Of a stretch of DNA of 64,000 nt, positions 61,309 through 64,000 are shown piece after piece. Source of the stretch: Axinella damicornis (taxonomy: Eukaryota > Porifera > Demospongiae > Axinellida > Axinellidae); assembly GCA_963931865.1 (NCBI GenBank), contig OZ007510.1, positions 3,004,747 through 3,068,746 of the forward strand. Direction: 5' to 3'. The notes beneath the pieces are model-generated. The model searched no databases. It was not told where the DNA came from and was given only the letters and a program-made list of their open reading frames with translations. The position numbers were made by a program, and so were the translations under genes. Each line of letters begins with the position of its first letter. Position 1 is the first letter of the stretch.

Positions 61309-63677
61309 TCTGGGGTCTCGTGGATAATCAATCGCTCTAACCCTTGCGGGATCACTGCTCCCTCCCTGTCCGCTGTGGAGACCTCCTGCCTGAACGCCTG
61401 GATGGAATCACGAGACAATGCATCAGCAGCTACATTCCTTCTACCAGGGACATGCTCCACACGCAATTCAAAGTGGAACACTGCCAAGATGAATTGCAAC
61501 GTCCGGACCAAATGCATGATTGCCTCGTCTGGACTAGACCTCTTGCTGACAATGTCAACGACTGACTGGTTGTCGGTCCTAATCAGCACCCAACACTGCT
61601 GCCACTGAGCTCCCCACACCCCAGCTGCCAACACAACGGGGGCCAATTCCCTCATAGCGATTGACTTGCCGACCCACTCACTCGGCCACTTATACTGAAA
61701 CCAGTGATTGTTCCACTGACCACCGCATCCCCATCCTGACGCGTCAGTACACACCACCACGTCTGGAATAGGCCTGGCCACCCTCGGCATAATCATACTG
61801 GTGCCATTCCATCGCGTTAGAAAGAGCCTCCACCAGGCCAAATCTGAACGAAATCCCTCGTTCAGGCGCACCCAATGGCTGAGTTTCTGTGCCTTAGTCG
61901 CCAAGTCAATTATTCGCCGTAAAAACGCCCTGCCCTGTGGAATCACCTTGCATGCATGTGCCAGCTGACCAATCAGGGAGAGGAGCTCTCTCTTCCTGCA
62001 CGCTCTCTTCCGCCTCCATCGCTCCAACTCATTCTGGAGCCTCAGCAGCTTCTGAGTGGGGAGACGAATAGTCCACGCACTGGTGTCTAACTCAATGCCG
62101 AGGAAGCCCAAACACTCCGTCGGTCCCACCACTTTATCCATGGCCAGCGGGAGGCCTAGGTCACCACACACATACTTCGTCTGCTCCAGCTGGCGTGCAC
62201 ACAGTGGGCTCCCCGGAGGGGCAATGATCAACAGATCGTCAATGTACTTCACCAACCCTTCCAAACCCAGCTGGTAGAGGATCCATTGCAACGCATCCGA
62301 GACAGCACAAAAAATCTTTGGGGCCGAACGCAGGCCAAACAGCAACACAGTATCCACGTAGAGGTCGTCCTTCCATACAATGCCCAATAACCATCTGTCC
62401 TGAGGGTGTACAGGTACATTTCTGTACGCCCTAGCAATGTCCACTTTCGCTAGCAGAGAGTGTCTGCCCATTCTGAGGATCTGATGAACAGCATCGTCCA
62501 CTGAGGCCAGCTCTAAGTGGCACCACTCTGACGGAATCCCTGAGTTAACACTCCTCCCCTCCGGAGCAGATAAATCCACAATAATCCTCCACTTTCCTGG
62601 GGTACTCTTCGGGATGACCCCAATCCTATTCACTTGCACGGGCCTCAAATGTGACTTTGGCATCGGCCCCACAATCCTCCTTGCCTCACATTCCTGCCGC
62701 AGAAACTCCTCTACTGGTTCCTGGTGAGCCAGTGTGGATGGCATATTCCTTTCTGCCGACTCGCACACCACTCCATGGTCAAACCCGACCCTGAAACCCT
62801 GGGAGATGCCTCGGCAAATGTAGTCTCTAAAGGCTTCATCAGGGTGACTGGCCAAAGCCGCTGCCCAGGCAAGAGGTTTCAGGGGGGTGACGATCTGGGC
62901 GAGCCACTCTGGGACGACGTGTGTGGGAGGTGGCCTGCAACCGTCGATCGCTAGCAGATCCTCTAAATGTGGATATGGGAGCCTCAGCGCCACAGGAGTT
63001 TTCATCTGCTCCACCTCCCAATTCGCTAATGATATATCATGGTGCATATGTAAAATCTGAGGGTTGGGTACCTCTAAAAGTATCTGTGAATCCTTTTCTC
63101 CTTCTGATAATAATTGTGATAATAGTTGATTGGCACTTTCGTCACTGCTATGATAGTCTCTTTGTAGATACGCCGGTTGCGGTAATGATAAATACTGTCC
63201 ATTCGGTGTCAATTTACAAGCGTGTGAATCACTGTGATGTGCATTCCTCCTCATCGTTTTACCACCCTCTCCCCCCCCCCCCCCCCCCCCCCCGGGAGGG
63301 GTAGGTACCCCACGTGGCTCGCCCACGCCCCCTGTTGTCGGGACACCTGACTTCGGGGTGTGGTCCCCCACAACGACTGCAGTCGTGGCGAAAGGCACAA
63401 CTTCGTCTGTGACACGATCCGTCGTTGAAATCGTAACATGTATTACCGGCAAATCTCCGCCTCTTAGGGGGTGGACCCTCACTGCTGGACTCCGGAGGTT
63501 TTCCCGTACACGAATATGAGTAGTGATCGTAAGAGGCACACCATTTACACGCCTCCTTAGCCTCCGCCTGAGCAAAGGTAATTGCCCACAAGGTCGTGTC
63601 AACCAGGGAAAGCCCCTCCCGCTTGGTAGCGGCAGCCTGCATGCGGTGTGCAGTGTCATATTTCGCCCACGGGGCAC
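61254..63677 (-). CDS. Reverse transcriptase-RNase H of a YR retroelement
   Basis: Copies element RNA into DNA and removes the RNA strand. The 807-codon frame is uninterrupted. The first about 150 residues are antisense-like noise and a poly-Gly from the homopolymer, so the real start is lower, around 63250-63200. Seen: RIGVIPKSTPGKWRIIVDL, LAKVDIARAYRNVPVHPQDR, FGLRSAPKIF, the catalytic KYIDDLL, and the thumb motif CLGFLGIELDT. RNase H follows with CTDASGWGCGG, MRELAPVVL, IRTDNQSVV and NVAADALSRD, giving all four acidic residues. Its neighbours are gag upstream and the recombinase remnant downstream. Confidence 0.85.
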   Translation of the reverse strand: MPRGRNMTLHTACRLPLPSGRGFPWLTRPCGQLPLLRRRLRRRVNGVPLTITTHIRVRENLRSPAVRVHPLRGGDLPVIHVTISTTDRVTDEVVPFATTAVVVGDHTPKSGVPTTGGVGEPRGVPTPPGGGGGGGGEGGKTMRRNAHHSDSHACKLTPNGQYLSLPQPAYLQRDYHSSDESANQLLSQLLSEGEKDSQILLEVPNPQILHMHHDISLANWEVEQMKTPVALRLPYPHLEDLLAIDGCRPPPTHVVPEWLAQIVTPLKPLAWAAALASHPDEAFRDYICRGISQGFRVGFDHGVVCESAERNMPSTLAHQEPVEEFLRQECEARRIVGPMPKSHLRPVQVNRIGVIPKSTPGKWRIIVDLSAPEGRSVNSGIPSEWCHLELASVDDAVHQILRMGRHSLLAKVDIARAYRNVPVHPQDRWLLGIVWKDDLYVDTVLLFGLRSAPKIFCAVSDALQWILYQLGLEGLVKYIDDLLIIAPPGSPLCARQLEQTKYVCGDLGLPLAMDKVVGPTECLGFLGIELDTSAWTIRLPTQKLLRLQNELERWRRKRACRKRELLSLIGQLAHACKVIPQGRAFLRRIIDLATKAQKLSHWVRLNEGFRSDLAWWRLFLTRWNGTSMIMPRVARPIPDVVVCTDASGWGCGGQWNNHWFQYKWPSEWVGKSIAMRELAPVVLAAGVWGAQWQQCWVLIRTDNQSVVDIVSKRSSPDEAIMHLVRTLQFILAVFHFELRVEHVPGRRNVAADALSRDSIQAFRQEVSTADREGAVIPQGLERLIIHETPDWLSQDWRTMLTTICGWQ

Positions 63678-63978
63678 CTTTGAACTGCCGGCTTGCCTGG
63701 ACGATCTGCGCCATATAATCCATCAAATCGGCCACCTTCTCGGGGTGCCTCTTAGCCATCACTCCCACATATGCCGAAAACCCTAACACCCAGGTGGCAA
63801 TGGTGTGGACACCTTCATCCTTGTCTTTCTTCTTCTTTCTCTTCTTCTTCTCGTCCTCATCCTCACCAGCGCTCCTCAGAGCCTCTGGTAACAGGTCCGC
63901 CACCGGCACGTACTCCCCCTTCCAAATTCTCTCCGCCAGCTTCCGTGGGATCGGTGTGGTCGAAGAGCCCAGCACCAC
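63259..63978 (-). CDS. gag-like protein with CCCH and CCHC-type fingers (partial)
   Basis: Frame open at the right edge. It contains a Lys-rich stretch (DEKKKRKKKKDKDE), WVLGFSAYVGVMAKRHPEKV, AQIVQASRQFKGAPWAKYD, then CKWCASYDHYSYSC, CYDFNDGSCHRRSCAFRH (CCCH) and CSRCGGPHPEVRC. The finger set matches that of the other YR element's gag. Overlaps the RT frame by over 400 nt; a frameshift between gag and RT may be real or due to the 23-bp poly-C run at 63271-63293. Confidence 0.65.
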   Translation of the reverse strand: MVLGSSTTPIPRKLAERIWKGEYVPVADLLPEALRSAGEDEDEKKKRKKKKDKDEGVHTIATWVLGFSAYVGVMAKRHPEKVADLMDYMAQIVQASRQFKGAPWAKYDTAHRMQAAATKREGLSLVDTTLWAITFAQAEAKEACKWCASYDHYSYSCTGKPPESSSEGPPPKRRRFAGNTCYDFNDGSCHRRSCAFRHDCSRCGGPHPEVRCPDNRGRGRATWGTYPSRGGGGGGGRGW

Positions 63979-64000
63979 AGGCCCATCCTCTCCTGTACTG

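Larger units (their letters stand above)
61009..63978 (-). mobile_element. Second YR retroelement, RT-RNase H apparently intact
   Basis: Minus-strand order: gag zinc-finger frame (63978-63259, open to the right edge), RT-RNase H frame (63677-61254) and a remnant recombinase (61308-61009). Related to the element at 25.9-30.5 kb but not a close copy. The right end is outside the window. The left end abuts the piggyBac-like MITE within 50 bp. Confidence 0.8.

Noticed and set aside
61254..63677. Starting the RT protein at 63677
   Set aside because: The first 150 codons overlap the gag finger frame in another phase and include poly-Gly from a poly-C run; they show no domain, so the true RT start is lower.

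Overview
The window looks like nuclear DNA of an early-branching animal, most likely a sponge. The genes are split into many short exons by GT-AG introns and match metazoan families. The intergenic and intronic DNA holds several coding-repeat types I associate with sponge genomes: tyrosine-recombinase retroelements, RecQ-like helicase fragments, OB-fold (RPA-like) ORFs, CXC-domain ORFs and Arg/Glu-rich repeat ORFs. No species can be named from this. There is no prokaryotic gene organisation and no CRISPR array.

Layout. (1) 85-4869, minus: eleven exons of the motor domain of a kinesin-3, closest to KIF16B; the tail lies off the left edge. (2) 5125-7121, minus: a complete seven-exon ALKBH1 with an enlarged C-terminus. 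(3) 7339-7995, minus: an intronless basic ORF I do not recognise. (4) 8114-10199, minus: sororin (CDCA5), recognised by its C-terminal domain, FGF motif and KEN box. (5) About 10517 to beyond 57300, plus: midasin (MDN1), which leaves the other side of a putative bidirectional promoter. I could join 47 exons (16061-57300) into about 1,966 in-frame codons covering AAA1 to AAA6. The N-terminal exons are tentative and the linker/MIDAS part is not in the window.

The MDN1 introns collect mobile DNA: MITE-like inverted repeats, one 35-bp palindrome with a 9-bp target duplication, a TIR element carrying a RecQ helicase fragment, a YR retroelement with 130-bp direct repeats (25.9-30.5 kb), a CXC ORF with 273-bp direct repeats, and orphan exon fragments (homeobox helix 3, PP2C, SAM and PHD-like). 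The exons nevertheless keep every splice phase. In one place the exon end and its 5' splice site are repeated in tandem 13 times (33858-34199).

(6) 57.3-64 kb: repeats, an Arg-rich ORF abutting a broken OB-fold gene, a 602-bp piggyBac-like MITE flanked by TTAA, and a second YR retroelement (61009 to the right edge) with an apparently intact RT-RNase H and a collapsed recombinase.

Themes: the four host genes serve vesicle transport (KIF16B), nucleic-acid demethylation (ALKBH1), sister-chromatid cohesion (sororin) and 60S ribosome maturation (midasin). They share no pathway; only the CDCA5-MDN1 pair may share a promoter. Ten dG:dC runs of at least 23 bp are scattered through introns and repeats.
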